Shown piece after piece: positions 1 to 8,361 of a stretch of DNA of 27,278 nucleotides. The notes under the pieces are model-generated. The model had not been told where the DNA came from and did no database searches. It was given only the letters and a program-made list of their open reading frames with translations. The position numbers and the translations under genes were made by a program. The stretch comes from JBBIQS01 sp037442205 (lineage in GTDB: Bacteria > Myxococcota > Myxococcia > Myxococcales > UBA5297): assembly GCA_037442205.1 (NCBI GenBank), contig JBBIQS010000100.1:1-27278 (forward strand), given 5' to 3'. How positions within the stretch are numbered: position 1 is the stretch's first letter; each line of letters begins with the position of its first letter.

Positions 1-1
1 C

Positions 2-1681
2 CGCGGCGGTGGCGGCCAGGCCCGCCGCGAGGGCCGCGAGGAGGAAGAGGGCGGCGAGGAGCGCGGCAACGGCCGCGACCGCTCCCGCGAAGGCGGCGAG
101 CGCCGCGAAGGGCGCGAAGGGCGCGAGGGCCGCGAGGGCCGCGAGGGCCGTGAAGGCCGCGAAGGCCGCGAAGGCCGCGAAGGCCGCGAAGGCCGCGAAG
201 GCCGCGAGGGCCGGGGCGAGAAGCAGCAGAAGAAGACCGCCAACATCCAGGATCTGCTCAAGGTCGGCCAGGAGATCATCGTCCAGGTGGCCAAGGACCC
301 CATCGGCACCAAGGGGGCCCGCGTCACCAGCCACATCAGCCTGCCCGGCCGGCATCTGGTGTTCATGCCCACCGTCGATCACGTCGGCATCAGCCGGCGC
401 ATCGACAAGGAGAGCGAGCGGCGCCGCCTGCGCGAGATCGTGGACCGCATCCGCCCGCCCGGCACCGGCTTCATCGTGCGCACCGTGGCCGAGAACATCT
501 CCAACGAGAAGCTCGAGGCCGACGCCCGCTTCCTGATCGGCATCTGGAACGCGGTGGGGGTCAAGAACCAGAAGCTGGGCGCCCCGGCGCTGATGCACCC
601 CGACCTCGACTTGACCCTGCGCGCCACCCGCGACCTGTTCGCCCAGGACGTGGAGAAGCTGGTCATCGACGACCGCGCCGAGTGGGACCGGATCAGCAAG
701 TTCGTCGAGGCCCAGGACCCGGCGCTCAAGGAGCGGGTGGTCCTCCACGACACCGAGGAGCCGATCTTCGACGCCTACGGCATCGAGCACGAGCTGCACA
801 AGGCCAGCCAGCGCAAGGTGTGGCTCAAGAGCGGCGGCTACCTGATCATGGATCAGGCCGAGGCCCTGACCGCCATCGACGTCAACTCCGGGCGCTACGT
901 CGGCAAGAAGAGCCTCGAGGAGACGATCACCAAGATCAACACCGAGGCCGCCAAGGAGATCGTCTACCAGCTGCGGCTGCGCAACATCGGCGGCATCATC
1001 ATCATCGACTTCATCGACATGGATAAGGCCCAGAACCGGGAAAAGGTCTTCAAGGCCTTGCAGGACGCCCTGGGCCGCGACAAGGCCAAGACCAACATCC
1101 TCAAGATCAGCGAGCTGGGCCTGGTGGAGATGACCCGCAAGCGGGTGCGCGAGTCGCTGGGCCGCACGCTGAACGAGGCCTGCAGCTACTGCGAGGGGCG
1201 CGGCCACCTCAAGAGCAAGCGGACGGTGGCCTACGAGATCTTCCGCGAGATCCGCCGCGAGGCCACCAACTACAAGGAGGCGACGCTGGTGGTGAACTGC
1301 CACTCCGAGGTCGCCCGGGTGCTGCAGAACGACGAGCGCGACGAGCTGCGCTACCTGATGGACCGCTTCAACAAGTCGATCCACGTGCGCGCCCAGCAGA
1401 ACTACCACCAGGAGCAGTTCGACATCTACGGCAAGTCCGATCGGCCGCAGAAGGGCGAGCGCGAGGGCCGCGGCGAGCGCGAGGGGCGTGGGGAGCGCGA
1501 GGGGCGTGGGGAGCGCGAAGGGCGTGGGGAGCGCAGCGAGCGGGGGGAGCGCGGCGAGCGGCACGAGCGCCACGAGCGCGGCGAGAAGCCTGAGAAGGGC
1601 GAGCCGCGTCCGGCCCAGTCCAAGCCGTCCGAGGCCAGCGCCGCGCCGGCGGAGCAGAAGCCGACCCGCACCGACGCCTGA
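2..1681 (+). CDS. rng: Ribonuclease E/G, 5'-truncated by window edge
   Basis: Endoribonuclease of the RNase E/G family, acting in mRNA decay and rRNA processing. The frame is open from the window edge, so the N-terminus is missing. The fragment starts in a Gly/Arg/Glu-rich stretch with twelve REG units (104-211), then resumes the S1 domain (IQDLLKVGQEIIVQV) and the RNase H/DNase I-like catalytic core. Metal-binding aspartates are visible in AIDVNSGR (codon 878-880) and IIIIDFIDM (codon 1007-1009). The Zn-link motif CSYCEGRG follows (Cys codons 1181 and 1190). A second low-complexity GEREGR block (1454-1525) and a charged tail end the protein. The REG stretch seems inserted into the S1 domain. 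E versus G cannot be decided without the N-terminus; the symbol is provisional. The PilZ gene follows 14 bp downstream, probably co-transcribed. Confidence 0.93.
   Translation, partial: RGGGGQARREGREEEEGGEERGNGRDRSREGGERREGREGREGREGREGREGREGREGREGREGREGREGRGEKQQKKTANIQDLLKVGQEIIVQVAKDPIGTKGARVTSHISLPGRHLVFMPTVDHVGISRRIDKESERRRLREIVDRIRPPGTGFIVRTVAENISNEKLEADARFLIGIWNAVGVKNQKLGAPALMHPDLDLTLRATRDLFAQDVEKLVIDDRAEWDRISKFVEAQDPALKERVVLHDTEEPIFDAYGIEHELHKASQRKVWLKSGGYLIMDQAEALTAIDVNSGRYVGKKSLEETITKINTEAAKEIVYQLRLRNIGGIIIIDFIDMDKAQNREKVFKALQDALGRDKAKTNILKISELGLVEMTRKRVRESLGRTLNEACSYCEGRGHLKSKRTVAYEIFREIRREATNYKEATLVVNCHSEVARVLQNDERDELRYLMDRFNKSIHVRAQQNYHQEQFDIYGKSDRPQKGEREGRGEREGRGEREGRGEREGRGERSERGERGERHERHERGEKPEKGEPRPAQSKPSEASAAPAEQKPTRTDA
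104..211 (+). repeat. Twelve tandem 9-bp repeats encoding Arg-Glu-Gly
   Basis: Twelve consecutive 9-bp units of the form CGC-GAR-GGN, differing only at wobble positions, lie inside the RNase E/G gene and encode (REG)12. The last six or so units are almost identical, which suggests slippage or recent expansion. A further imperfect R/G/E-rich region precedes the block from the window edge. Confidence 0.93.
1454..1525 (+). repeat. Four tandem 18-bp repeats encoding GEREGR
   Basis: Four 18-bp units near the 3' end of the RNase E/G gene each encode Gly-Glu-Arg-Glu-Gly-Arg. They continue into degenerate GERSERGERGERHERHERGEK sequence. The composition matches the N-terminal REG block, so both ends of the catalytic core carry the same kind of RGE-rich, probably disordered segment. 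Confidence 0.88.
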
Positions 1682-1695
1682 GAGAGGGAGAGCGC

Positions 1696-2028
1696 ATGGC
1701 GACCGAAGCCATCGGAAGGCGGCAGGAGAAGCGCCACGTCATCAACCGCGAGTTCGGCAGCGTCGAGGAGTTCATCACCGAGTACGTCAGCAACATCAGC
1801 CGCTCCGGGGTGTTCATCCGCAGCGGCGACCCGTTGCCGGTCGGGACCCGGGTGGCGCTGCGCTTCACCGTGCTGATGGACGAGATCGAGACCATCGAGG
1901 GCATCGGGCAGGTGGTGCGCACGGTGCCCCCCGGGGGCGCCGATGCCCCGGGGATGGGCGTGGTGTTCGTCGAGCTCACCCGCCACTCCAAGGATCTGAT
2001 CGAGCGGCTGCTGATCCGCTCGGCCTGA
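1696..2028 (+). CDS. PilZ-domain protein (probable c-di-GMP receptor)
   Basis: A 110-aa protein consisting almost entirely of one PilZ domain of the type abundant in myxobacteria (TIGR02266-like). The c-di-GMP-binding signature is present: RxxxR at residues 9-13 and NISRSG at 33-38, which matches the D/N-x-S-x-x-G motif. The rest fits the family beta-barrel, including PGMGVVFVEL near residue 85. No effector domain is attached, so it probably acts by protein contact in the cytoplasm. The ATG follows a GGGAG Shine-Dalgarno. It lies 14 bp after the RNase E/G gene and 4 bp before the YihY gene, so the three are probably one operon. The target is unknown. Confidence 0.85.
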   Translation: MATEAIGRRQEKRHVINREFGSVEEFITEYVSNISRSGVFIRSGDPLPVGTRVALRFTVLMDEIETIEGIGQVVRTVPPGGADAPGMGVVFVELTRHSKDLIERLLIRSA

Positions 2029-2032
2029 GCCG

Positions 2033-3385
2033 ATGAAGTCCTGGGGCCGAGCCTTCTCCGAGGGCAGTCTGGGCCGTGGCGCCAAGGCCCTGGCTGCCCT
2101 GCGCCGGCTGCTGCAGCGCTCCAGGCTGGGGCGCTTCCTGTTGGAGCTGCTGGCGGGGGCGGCGGCGGTGGTGCGCGGCTTCCGCGGGGAGAAGATCAGC
2201 CTCAGGGCCTCGGCGCTGACCTACATCAGCATGCTGTCGCTGGTGCCGCTGTTGGCGGTGGCCTTCGCCATCGTCCGCGCTCTCGGGGTGGAGGGGCTGC
2301 GCCAGACGATCCACGAGTTCGTCTTCGCCAACCTCGCCCCCGGGGCCCGCGAGCAGATCGGCGGCTACCTCGACGAGTTCGTCAACCGCGCCAGCGCCGG
2401 GGCGGTGGGGTCGATCGGCGGCGGATTCTTGCTGCTGTCGGCGCTGAGCCTGCTGCACAACATCGAGCGCTCGCTCAACGACATCTGGGGCGTCAACCAG
2501 CCACGGCCGCTGCTGCAGCGGGCGCTGATCTACTGGGCGGTGCTGACCGTGGGGCCGGTGGCGCTGGGCCTGAGTCTGTTGGCCAGCGACACCATGCGCC
2601 GGACGGTGGAGGCCCACATCTCGGTCCCCGGGGCGCTGTTGTCGGTGGTGCCGCTGGCGACCACGGTGCTGCTTTTCGCCTTCCTCTACATCGCCGCCCC
2701 CAACGCCCGGGTGAGCTGGCGGGCGGCCTTCGGCGGGGCGCTGGTGGGCGGCGGGGCCTGGGAGATCGCCAAGCACGCCTACACGCTCTACGCCGCCAAG
2801 AGCTTCCGCTACAACGCCATCTACGGCTCGGTGGGGGCCATCCCGCTGTTCCTGCTGTGGGTCTTCGTCAGCTGGCTGTTGGTGCTGTTCGGGGCCCGGC
2901 TCGCCTACGCCTTGCAGTACGCCACCGGGGCCCGCATCGACGCCCGGCTCGAGGACGCGCGGGCGCGGGAGCTGCTGTGCGCCCAGGTAGCGCTGGCGGC
3001 GGCGGCCGATTTCCTGGAGGGGGCCGAGCCGCCGTCAGCCGCGCAGATCGCCCGGCGGCTGGAGGTCGAGTCGGCCTACGTGGATGAGGCCATCCGCACG
3101 CTGGGCGAAGGCGGCCTGCTCGCCCGGGCGAACAACGGCGGGGTCGTGCCTACCCGCCCGCCGGAGCAGATTCGGCTGCTGGACATCGCCCGCGCCGCGC
3201 AGGGGACGCTCTTCGCCCACGGCGACTCGGCGCTCTCCCAAGAGAGGGGGTCGCGCTCGCTGCGCGAGCTGTTCGAGCAGGCGGATCGAGCCGGGAGGGA
3301 ATCGCTGGCCCGGGTGGATCTGGCCGCGCTCGCCCGTCCCCTGCGCGCTCCACAGCCGAGCCGCCAGGCCAAAGAAGGCCAATGA
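2033..3385 (+). CDS. YihY/BrkB-family inner-membrane protein with C-terminal wHTH-like extension
   Basis: A 450-aa integral membrane protein of the YihY/UPF0761 (formerly BrkB, 'ribonuclease BN') family. Family hallmarks are the RASALTYISMLSLVPLLAV segment (about residues 60-80), ERSLNDIWG (about 145) and the late hydrophobic block with NAIYGSVGAIPLFLLWVFVSW. About six membrane helices can be placed between residues 60 and 300. The final 150 residues are soluble and contain a winged-helix-like stretch (PSAAQIARRLEVESAYVDEAIRTL), an arrangement seen in some family members. Transport function is unproven for the family; the old RNase BN assignment is wrong. The start 4 bp after the PilZ stop implies translational coupling. 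Confidence 0.88.
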   Translation: MKSWGRAFSEGSLGRGAKALAALRRLLQRSRLGRFLLELLAGAAAVVRGFRGEKISLRASALTYISMLSLVPLLAVAFAIVRALGVEGLRQTIHEFVFANLAPGAREQIGGYLDEFVNRASAGAVGSIGGGFLLLSALSLLHNIERSLNDIWGVNQPRPLLQRALIYWAVLTVGPVALGLSLLASDTMRRTVEAHISVPGALLSVVPLATTVLLFAFLYIAAPNARVSWRAAFGGALVGGGAWEIAKHAYTLYAAKSFRYNAIYGSVGAIPLFLLWVFVSWLLVLFGARLAYALQYATGARIDARLEDARARELLCAQVALAAAADFLEGAEPPSAAQIARRLEVESAYVDEAIRTLGEGGLLARANNGGVVPTRPPEQIRLLDIARAAQGTLFAHGDSALSQERGSRSLRELFEQADRAGRESLARVDLAALARPLRAPQPSRQAKEGQ

Positions 3386-3532
3386 ATCTGGATGGATGGC
3401 AGCCGGAGGGGCGCACGGGAGGCGTGAGCGGGGCGCGGTTTCGCAGGAAGTGCCTTGATATTGCTGGCGTTTTGACCAGTGGAGTGAGGTGGCAGGGGAG
3501 CAGGCGGGCGGCATGGGGCGGGAGCCCCTTGC

Positions 3533-3560
3533 TTGCAAAACCTTAGCAGTCTGCTAGGCT
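3533..3560 (+). promoter_or_regulatory. Sigma70-like promoter with internal palindrome, upstream of the IHF-type gene
   Basis: TTGCAA (3533-3538) and TAGGCT (3555-3560) are separated by 16 bp in the 251-bp gap between the YihY gene and the IHF-type gene. The spacer holds a perfect 6+6 palindrome, TAGCAG-T-CTGCTA (3544-3556), overlapping the -10 box, a good position for a repressor operator. Transcription would start near 3567, giving a leader of about 70 nt. This is a sequence match only. Confidence 0.5.
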
Positions 3561-3636
3561 TAGCTCATTTCATGGGCTCCCGAAGTCACCGGCGGGGCGC
3601 GAGACTCATCGAATTCGCAGTTGCCTGGAGAACTCC

Positions 3637-4038
3637 ATGCTCAAGAGCGATCTCATCGCCATCCTCGTGCAGAAGCGCGGAGTCACGCAGAAGCAGGCAG
3701 AGGCCACGGTCGAGACCATCTTCGAGTGCATGAAGGACGCCCTCTGCGCCGGGGAAAACATCGAGATCCGCGGCCTCGGCGCCTTCCACGTCAAGCACTA
3801 CGACGGCTACCAGGGGCGCAACCCCAAGACCGGCCAGGTGATTCCCGTCAAGCCGAAGCGGGGCATCCTCTTCCGGACGGGCAAGGAGCTGCGCGACCGG
3901 GTCAACCGCCTTGAGGCTGAGGCGGCGGTGGTCGCGGCGGCTCCGGCCGAGGCGGCGCCGGCTGCGGCCCCTGCTCCTGCGCCGGCGACCGATCCCGACA
4001 AGGACTCGACACCGACCGGAAACGCCCAGTCCGCCTAG
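3637..4038 (+). CDS. IHF/HU-family DNA-bending protein
   Basis: A 133-aa nucleoid-associated protein. Residues 1-90 are a complete HU/IHF domain: the dimerisation helices, IEIRGLGAF (43-50), the DNA-intercalating arm with GRNPKTG (60-66), and KELRDRVN at the end. RGLGAF and VKPKR look more IHF-beta-like than HU-like. Residues 91-133 are an Ala/Pro-rich acidic tail absent from classical IHF. It acts as a dimer that bends DNA; IHF-type bending often assists sigma54 promoters, which may matter for the neighbouring T3SS, but that link is inference. The ATG has a good GGAG Shine-Dalgarno 6 nt upstream. It is transcribed from its own promoter and is convergent with sctV. Confidence 0.93.
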   Translation: MLKSDLIAILVQKRGVTQKQAEATVETIFECMKDALCAGENIEIRGLGAFHVKHYDGYQGRNPKTGQVIPVKPKRGILFRTGKELRDRVNRLEAEAAVVAAAPAEAAPAAAPAPAPATDPDKDSTPTGNAQSA

Positions 4039-4089
4039 GGTTTCCGGCTTCGGCCACCGCAGTCCTCCCGCTTTGCCCTTCCGATAGCC

Positions 4090-4115
4090 CTCGCGCAGCC
4101 GACCGGCCGCGCGAG
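4090..4115. terminator. Possible bidirectional terminator hairpin between convergent genes
   Basis: CTCGCGC and GCGCGAG form a perfect 7-bp stem around a 12-nt loop in the 94-bp gap between the convergent IHF-type and sctV genes. There is no T-tract on either strand, so intrinsic termination is doubtful; position is the main argument. Confidence 0.35.
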
Positions 4116-4132
4116 TCCCAATTGCCCCGCTC

Positions 4133-6220
4133 CTAGGCCGCTCGCGCCAGGCAGACCTTGCCCACCGGGCGGACCTGCAGGTCGGGCATCAGCTCGCCGT
4201 AGGTGAGCACCGCCAGCTCGGGAAAGCTCCCCTCGCAGATCTTGCGCAGCGCCCGCCTCACGTCCGGGGCCGCCAGCACCACCCCGTCGCGGCCGTCGCC
4301 GACGGCGTTGCGCACTCCCTCAAGCAGCGCCTGGGCGTCCTCGGGCGAGAGGGCGAGGCCTCCCGGCTCGCTGGCTCCCTTGAGCGCCTCGCGCAGCGTC
4401 TCCTCGAGCTCGGGATCGGCCAGGTGGGCGTACAGCGTTCCCTGGGCGGCATAGCGGTGGCTCAGGTGGCGGCGCAGCGCGCGCCGGCAGCGCTCGGAGA
4501 GGGCCAGCGACTCGGTCTCGCCGCCCGGCTCGGCCAGAGCCTCGAGGATCGCGCGCAGGTTGCGGATGCCCACGCCCTCGTCCACCAGCCGGCGCAGCAC
4601 CTCGGCCAGCAGCGGGGTGGGCACCTTCTCCGAGACCTCCCGCACCAGCGCCGGATGGGTCTTCTCCACCGCCTCGAGAAGCGACTGCACCTCCTGGATG
4701 CCGAGGAAGGCCGGGGCGTGCTTGAGCAGCACCCCGCCGACGTGGGCCAGCAGCTGCTCGCGGGCGGTGCGCACCGGAACTCCCGCGCCGCGGGCGGCGT
4801 CGGCCTTGGCGGCGTCGAACATCGCCATCGCCCGGCCGGTCAGCGGATCGGTGTAGGGCTGGGCGTCGATCCGCATGGCCTGCAGATCTTCGATCGAGGC
4901 GGCGGCGTAGCAGCAGGTGGGATTGATGTGCCCGCGAGCGCAGGGCACCTCGTCGACCAGGATGGCGTAGTCGCCCTGGCCCAGCTGCCCTCCGGCGCGC
5001 GCTCGGATCCCCGGCAAACGCACTCCCAGCTCCTGGTAGACCGCATCGCGAAGCTCGGCCAGATCGCGCTGCACCAGCCGGTCGTCCTCGGAGCGGGCGA
5101 AGGACTCGAGCGAGCCGTCAAGGTCGAGGCAGATCGGGGTGACGCCGGCGGCCGGGGTGGCGGCAGCCGCTGGAGCCGCGGCCGGGCGGGTCGGGGCGGC
5201 TGCCGCGGCCTTGTTGTCCCGCTTGTCGAGGACCGCCCGGCGGCGCTCCTCTTCGGCTGCGGCGCGGCGCCGCGAGAGGTGGCGCGCCAGGAACGCGGCA
5301 CCGGCGGCGAGGGCGAAGAACGGAGGCTTGGGCATCGAGGGCATCAGTCCCAGGGCCAGCAAGAGCCCGGCGACTACCGCCAGGGCGCGCGGATGGGAGA
5401 CGAACTGGCTGCCGATGTCCGAGCCCAGCGAGGCGCGCTCGTCCTCGCTGGCCACCCGGGTCACCACCAGGCCGGCGGCGATGGCGATGCACAGCGCCGG
5501 GATCTGCGACACCAGGCCATCGCCGATGGCCAGCAGCGTGTAGATCTTGGCCGCCTGGCCGGCGGTCATACCCTTGAACAGCACGCCGATGATCAGCCCG
5601 CCGACGGCGTTGATCAGCACGATCACCAGGCCGGCGATGGCGTCGCCCTTGACGAATTTCATCGCCCCGTCCATCGCGCCGTAGAGCTGGCTCTCCCGTT
5701 CCAGCGCCCGGCGTCGGGAGCGGGCGCCGTCCATGTCGACGGCCCCCGAGCGCAGGTCGGCGTCGATGGCCATCTGCTTGCCGGGCATGGCGTCGAGGGT
5801 GAAGCGGGCCCCGACCTCGGCCACGCGCTCGGCGCCCTTGGCCACCACCAGGAACTGGACCAGGGTCAGGATGGCGAAGATCACCCCGCCGACCACGTAG
5901 TCGCCCTGGATGGCGAACTCGCCGAAGGCCTGGATCACCTCACCGGCGTGGGCCTCCAAGAGCGCCAGCCGGGTGGAGCTGACGTTGAGCGACAGCCGGA
6001 ACATGGTGGTGATCAGCAGCAGGGTGGGGAAGGCCGCCACCTGCAGCGCCTCCTGGGCGTAGAGCGCCGCCACCAGCAGTGTCCCCGCCAGGCCCAGGTT
6101 CAGGGCCAGCAGCGCGTCGAGCAACCAGGGCGGCAGCGGGACGATCATCGCCGCCACGATCGCCACCAGCGCCACCGCCAGGTAGACGTCGGCGTATTTG
6201 CCGGAGAACAGCTTCTTCAT
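4133..6220 (-). CDS. sctV: T3SS export-gate protein SctV (FlhA family)
   Basis: A 695-aa inner-membrane protein forming the nonameric export gate. The N-terminal half is hydrophobic, with about eight membrane helices. It holds the FHIPEP signature region: MPGKQMAIDADL (about 145-156) and ESQLYGAMDGAMKFVKGDAIA (176-196). An Ala/Pro-rich linker (about 350-380) leads to the cytoplasmic ring domain. Length is normal for SctV/FlhA. The start is the ATG at 6220, preceded by GGAGGG. The frame stays open upstream, but that is a shadow of sctU. The ATG overlaps the sctU stop (ATGA), so the genes are coupled. This is the last gene of the sctQ-V unit. Confidence 0.96.
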   Translation of the reverse strand: MKKLFSGKYADVYLAVALVAIVAAMIVPLPPWLLDALLALNLGLAGTLLVAALYAQEALQVAAFPTLLLITTMFRLSLNVSSTRLALLEAHAGEVIQAFGEFAIQGDYVVGGVIFAILTLVQFLVVAKGAERVAEVGARFTLDAMPGKQMAIDADLRSGAVDMDGARSRRRALERESQLYGAMDGAMKFVKGDAIAGLVIVLINAVGGLIIGVLFKGMTAGQAAKIYTLLAIGDGLVSQIPALCIAIAAGLVVTRVASEDERASLGSDIGSQFVSHPRALAVVAGLLLALGLMPSMPKPPFFALAAGAAFLARHLSRRRAAAEEERRRAVLDKRDNKAAAAAPTRPAAAPAAAATPAAGVTPICLDLDGSLESFARSEDDRLVQRDLAELRDAVYQELGVRLPGIRARAGGQLGQGDYAILVDEVPCARGHINPTCCYAAASIEDLQAMRIDAQPYTDPLTGRAMAMFDAAKADAARGAGVPVRTAREQLLAHVGGVLLKHAPAFLGIQEVQSLLEAVEKTHPALVREVSEKVPTPLLAEVLRRLVDEGVGIRNLRAILEALAEPGGETESLALSERCRRALRRHLSHRYAAQGTLYAHLADPELEETLREALKGASEPGGLALSPEDAQALLEGVRNAVGDGRDGVVLAAPDVRRALRKICEGSFPELAVLTYGELMPDLQVRPVGKVCLARAA

Positions 6221-7272
6221 GACGCCCTCCGCGAGGCCTTGGCGGCCTCCTTCGTTTCGAAGACGTGGCGCAGCACCACCGCTGCCGCCTTGTAGAGTTC
6301 CTCGGGAACCTCGTCGCCAACGTCGCAGCGCACCAGGGCTCTGGCCAGCGGGACGTCGCGAACCATCGGAACCTTGTAGCGGCGGGCCAGCATGCGGATG
6401 CGCGCCGCCTGCTCGCCCTCGCCCTTGGCGACGATGGTCGGAGCCCCGGCCTCCTCGGGGTCGTAGCGCAGCGCCACGGCGACGTGGGTCGGGTTGAGCA
6501 CCACCGCGGTGGCCTTCTGGACCCCGCGGGAAAGCGTGCCGTTGAGCAGCGCCCGGTGCAGCGCCTTGCGCTTGGACTTGTGGCGCGGGTCTCCCTCCGA
6601 CTCCTTGTATTCGCGCTTGACCTCGTCCTTGGTCATCATCAGGCCCTTGAGGTGCGAAAGCCGCTCGTTGAGGTAGTCGAGGCCGCCGAGCAGGATCGCC
6701 AGGAAGGCCGCGCGGATGGCGGCGCCCTTGGCCAGATCGAAGCCGAGGCCGAGCGCCGAGGAGGCCTCGAGCGAGGGAAGCGAGGCGATGGCCGCCGCCC
6801 CGTCGCGCAGCGCACCCCAGGCCAGCCAGACGATGACCAGCGCTACCACCAGGCTGCGGCCCAGCTCGACCAAGCTCTGGCGGGAGAAGAGCTTGCCCAT
6901 CCCCGCGGCCGGGCTCAGCCGCTCCAGCTTGGGGCCGACTGCCCCGAGGTTGAACAAGACCCCGACTTGCAGCCCGGAGGAGATCAGGGCCCCGGCGAAG
7001 GCCGCTGCCGCCACCGGCAGCGCCAGGCGGGCGATCGTTTGCCAAGCCAGATCGAGGGCGGCGGCCACCGGCGCGCCGGCCGCCGCCGAGCGCAGCGCCT
7101 GGGCGGCGTAGTCGCGCAGCTCCACTGCAGCGGAGGAAGCGGTGACGGCCAACGCCACCAGCCCGAAGCCGATTGACGCCGAGGCGGAGAGCAGCTTGGA
7201 GCGGGCGATCTGTCCCTTCTGCCGGGCCTCGCGCAGCCGCTTGGACGTCGGCTGTTCGGTCTTGTCGCTCAC
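6217..7272 (-). CDS. sctU: T3SS export switch protein SctU (FlhB family)
   Basis: A 351-aa inner-membrane switch protein controlling substrate specificity. It starts MSDKTEQPTSKRLREARQKGQ, the classic FlhB/SctU N-terminus. Four membrane helices lie between about residues 30 and 215, followed by a cytoplasmic domain. The autocleavage motif NPTH is intact at 260-263, followed by the typical AVALRYDPEEAGAP. This predicts normal self-cleavage between Asn and Pro. The GTG start at 7272 overlaps the sctT stop (GTGA) and has a GGGAGG Shine-Dalgarno inside sctT. The frame is open far upstream, but the N-terminal motif fixes the start. Length is normal for the family. Confidence 0.96.
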   Translation of the reverse strand: MSDKTEQPTSKRLREARQKGQIARSKLLSASASIGFGLVALAVTASSAAVELRDYAAQALRSAAAGAPVAAALDLAWQTIARLALPVAAAAFAGALISSGLQVGVLFNLGAVGPKLERLSPAAGMGKLFSRQSLVELGRSLVVALVIVWLAWGALRDGAAAIASLPSLEASSALGLGFDLAKGAAIRAAFLAILLGGLDYLNERLSHLKGLMMTKDEVKREYKESEGDPRHKSKRKALHRALLNGTLSRGVQKATAVVLNPTHVAVALRYDPEEAGAPTIVAKGEGEQAARIRMLARRYKVPMVRDVPLARALVRCDVGDEVPEELYKAAAVVLRHVFETKEAAKASRRAS

Positions 7273-8084
7273 AGGGCGCCTCCCAGCGCCTGCGAGGCGC
7301 GGTCGACGGTGGCGGCAGCCTGGCTGATCTCGGTCAGCAGGCGCCCGGAGATGGTCCCGAGCGCGAAGAGGATGGCGGCGCCGCCGGCCAACAGCTTGGC
7401 CGGGGCCCCCAGCTCTTTGAGCGCCATTGAAGGCGCTACCCGGGCCAGCACCCCCAGCGCCAAATCGACCAGCATCGAGACCGCCGCGGCCGGAGCCCCG
7501 ATGGCCAGCCCGGTGGCCAGGGCGGCGCCGGCGCGCAGCAGCACCAGCTCGAGCAGCGGCTGGGTGTCGAAGGGCGCTGAAAGCCCCAGCGGAGCGGCCT
7601 GGACGCTTGTGATCAGGCTGGTGGCCAGGACGCGATAGAGCGGGCCGGCGAAGACCAGGGCAGTGAGCAGCTGATGGAGGAAGTCGCCGGTGGCGGCCTC
7701 GCGAGAGCCGGTGGCCGGCAGCGAGGCCTCGGCGTTGGCACCGCGGAAGGTGTCGAGGAAGCGGCCGCCCATGCGCGCGGCGTCGAAGGGCAGCGAGGCG
7801 ATGACCGCGATGGCCGTCCCGGCGAACAGCTCGCGGGCGGCCGCCGCCACCGCGCTCATCAGATCGGCGCCGAGAGCGGGATCCGCCCAGACGTCGCCGC
7901 CGAGGTGGGCGTGCAGGGCGAAAGCGAGGCACAGGGCCAGCCGCGCCGGGGCGGGAGCCACCTGGCCGCCGAGCATCGGGGTCAAGAAGGCCGAGGGGAC
8001 GAAGCGCGCCAGCAGCAGCGCCACCGGCAAGACGTGAGGCCGGGCCAACTCGATCCAGGCCGAGGCCTCGAGGGCGAAGCTCAT
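7269..8084 (-). CDS. sctT: T3SS export apparatus protein SctT (FliR family)
   Basis: A 271-aa, strongly hydrophobic protein of the SctT/FliR family, part of the helical export-gate core with SctR and SctS. Family-like features are LLLARFVPSAFLTPMLGG near the N-terminus, the mid-protein TGDFLHQLLTALVF segment, and the conserved C-terminal region ending in a charged/Ala-rich tail. The ATG overlaps the sctS stop by ATGA. Its own stop overlaps the GTG of sctU. The position between sctS and sctU is the universal order. Confidence 0.93.
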   Translation of the reverse strand: MSFALEASAWIELARPHVLPVALLLARFVPSAFLTPMLGGQVAPAPARLALCLAFALHAHLGGDVWADPALGADLMSAVAAAARELFAGTAIAVIASLPFDAARMGGRFLDTFRGANAEASLPATGSREAATGDFLHQLLTALVFAGPLYRVLATSLITSVQAAPLGLSAPFDTQPLLELVLLRAGAALATGLAIGAPAAAVSMLVDLALGVLARVAPSMALKELGAPAKLLAGGAAILFALGTISGRLLTEISQAAATVDRASQALGGAL

Positions 8085-8350
8085 GACCCCACCGCCGGGA
8101 GGAGCTTGAGGACCTCGGTGGTGAAGCGGGCCAGCTGGGCGCCGATCCAGGGCCCGGCCACGACCAGCGCCCCGATGGCCGCCAGCAGCTTGGGGACCAC
8201 CGCCAGCGTCGATTCCTGGATCGAGGTGACCGCCTGCAGCGCGCTCACCAGGACTCCCACCACCAGGCTGGCCAGCAGCGGCGGCGCCGAGGCCAGGACC
8301 ATCAACAGCAGCGCCTCGCGGCCGACGGCGATGAAGGCGGACTCGTTCAC
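8081..8350 (-). CDS. sctS: T3SS export apparatus protein SctS (FliQ family)
   Basis: An 89-aa protein with two membrane helices (about 12-37 and 52-75), the usual size and topology of SctS/FliQ. Recognisable family residues include LVVGVLVSALQAVTSIQESTL, covering the conserved Q-x-x-T-x-I-x-E-x-T-L segment. The start is GTG at 8350 with a GGGAG Shine-Dalgarno that overlaps the sctR stop codon. It overlaps sctT by 4 bp. It belongs to the SctR5-S4-T1 type core complex of the family. Confidence 0.94.
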   Translation of the reverse strand: MNESAFIAVGREALLLMVLASAPPLLASLVVGVLVSALQAVTSIQESTLAVVPKLLAAIGALVVAGPWIGAQLARFTTEVLKLLPAVGS

Positions 8351-8361
8351 GGGCGTTCTCC

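Noticed and set aside
9..536. Ala/Lys/Arg-rich frame resembling a histone H1-like or AlgP-like tail
   Set aside because: It is the shifted reading of the REG repeats. The RNase E/G frame runs through the same bases and continues into a well-conserved enzyme.
4424..6295. Long plus-strand open frame opposite sctV
   Set aside because: GC-rich shadow. The opposite strand encodes the FHIPEP motif and full SctV, and the plus-strand product is His/Gln/Gly-rich without any recognisable domain.
6221..7045. Upstream extension of sctV in the same frame
   Set aside because: It overlaps the whole sctU C-terminal region including NPTH. The ATG at 6220 has GGAGGG upstream and starts the conserved SctV N-terminus.
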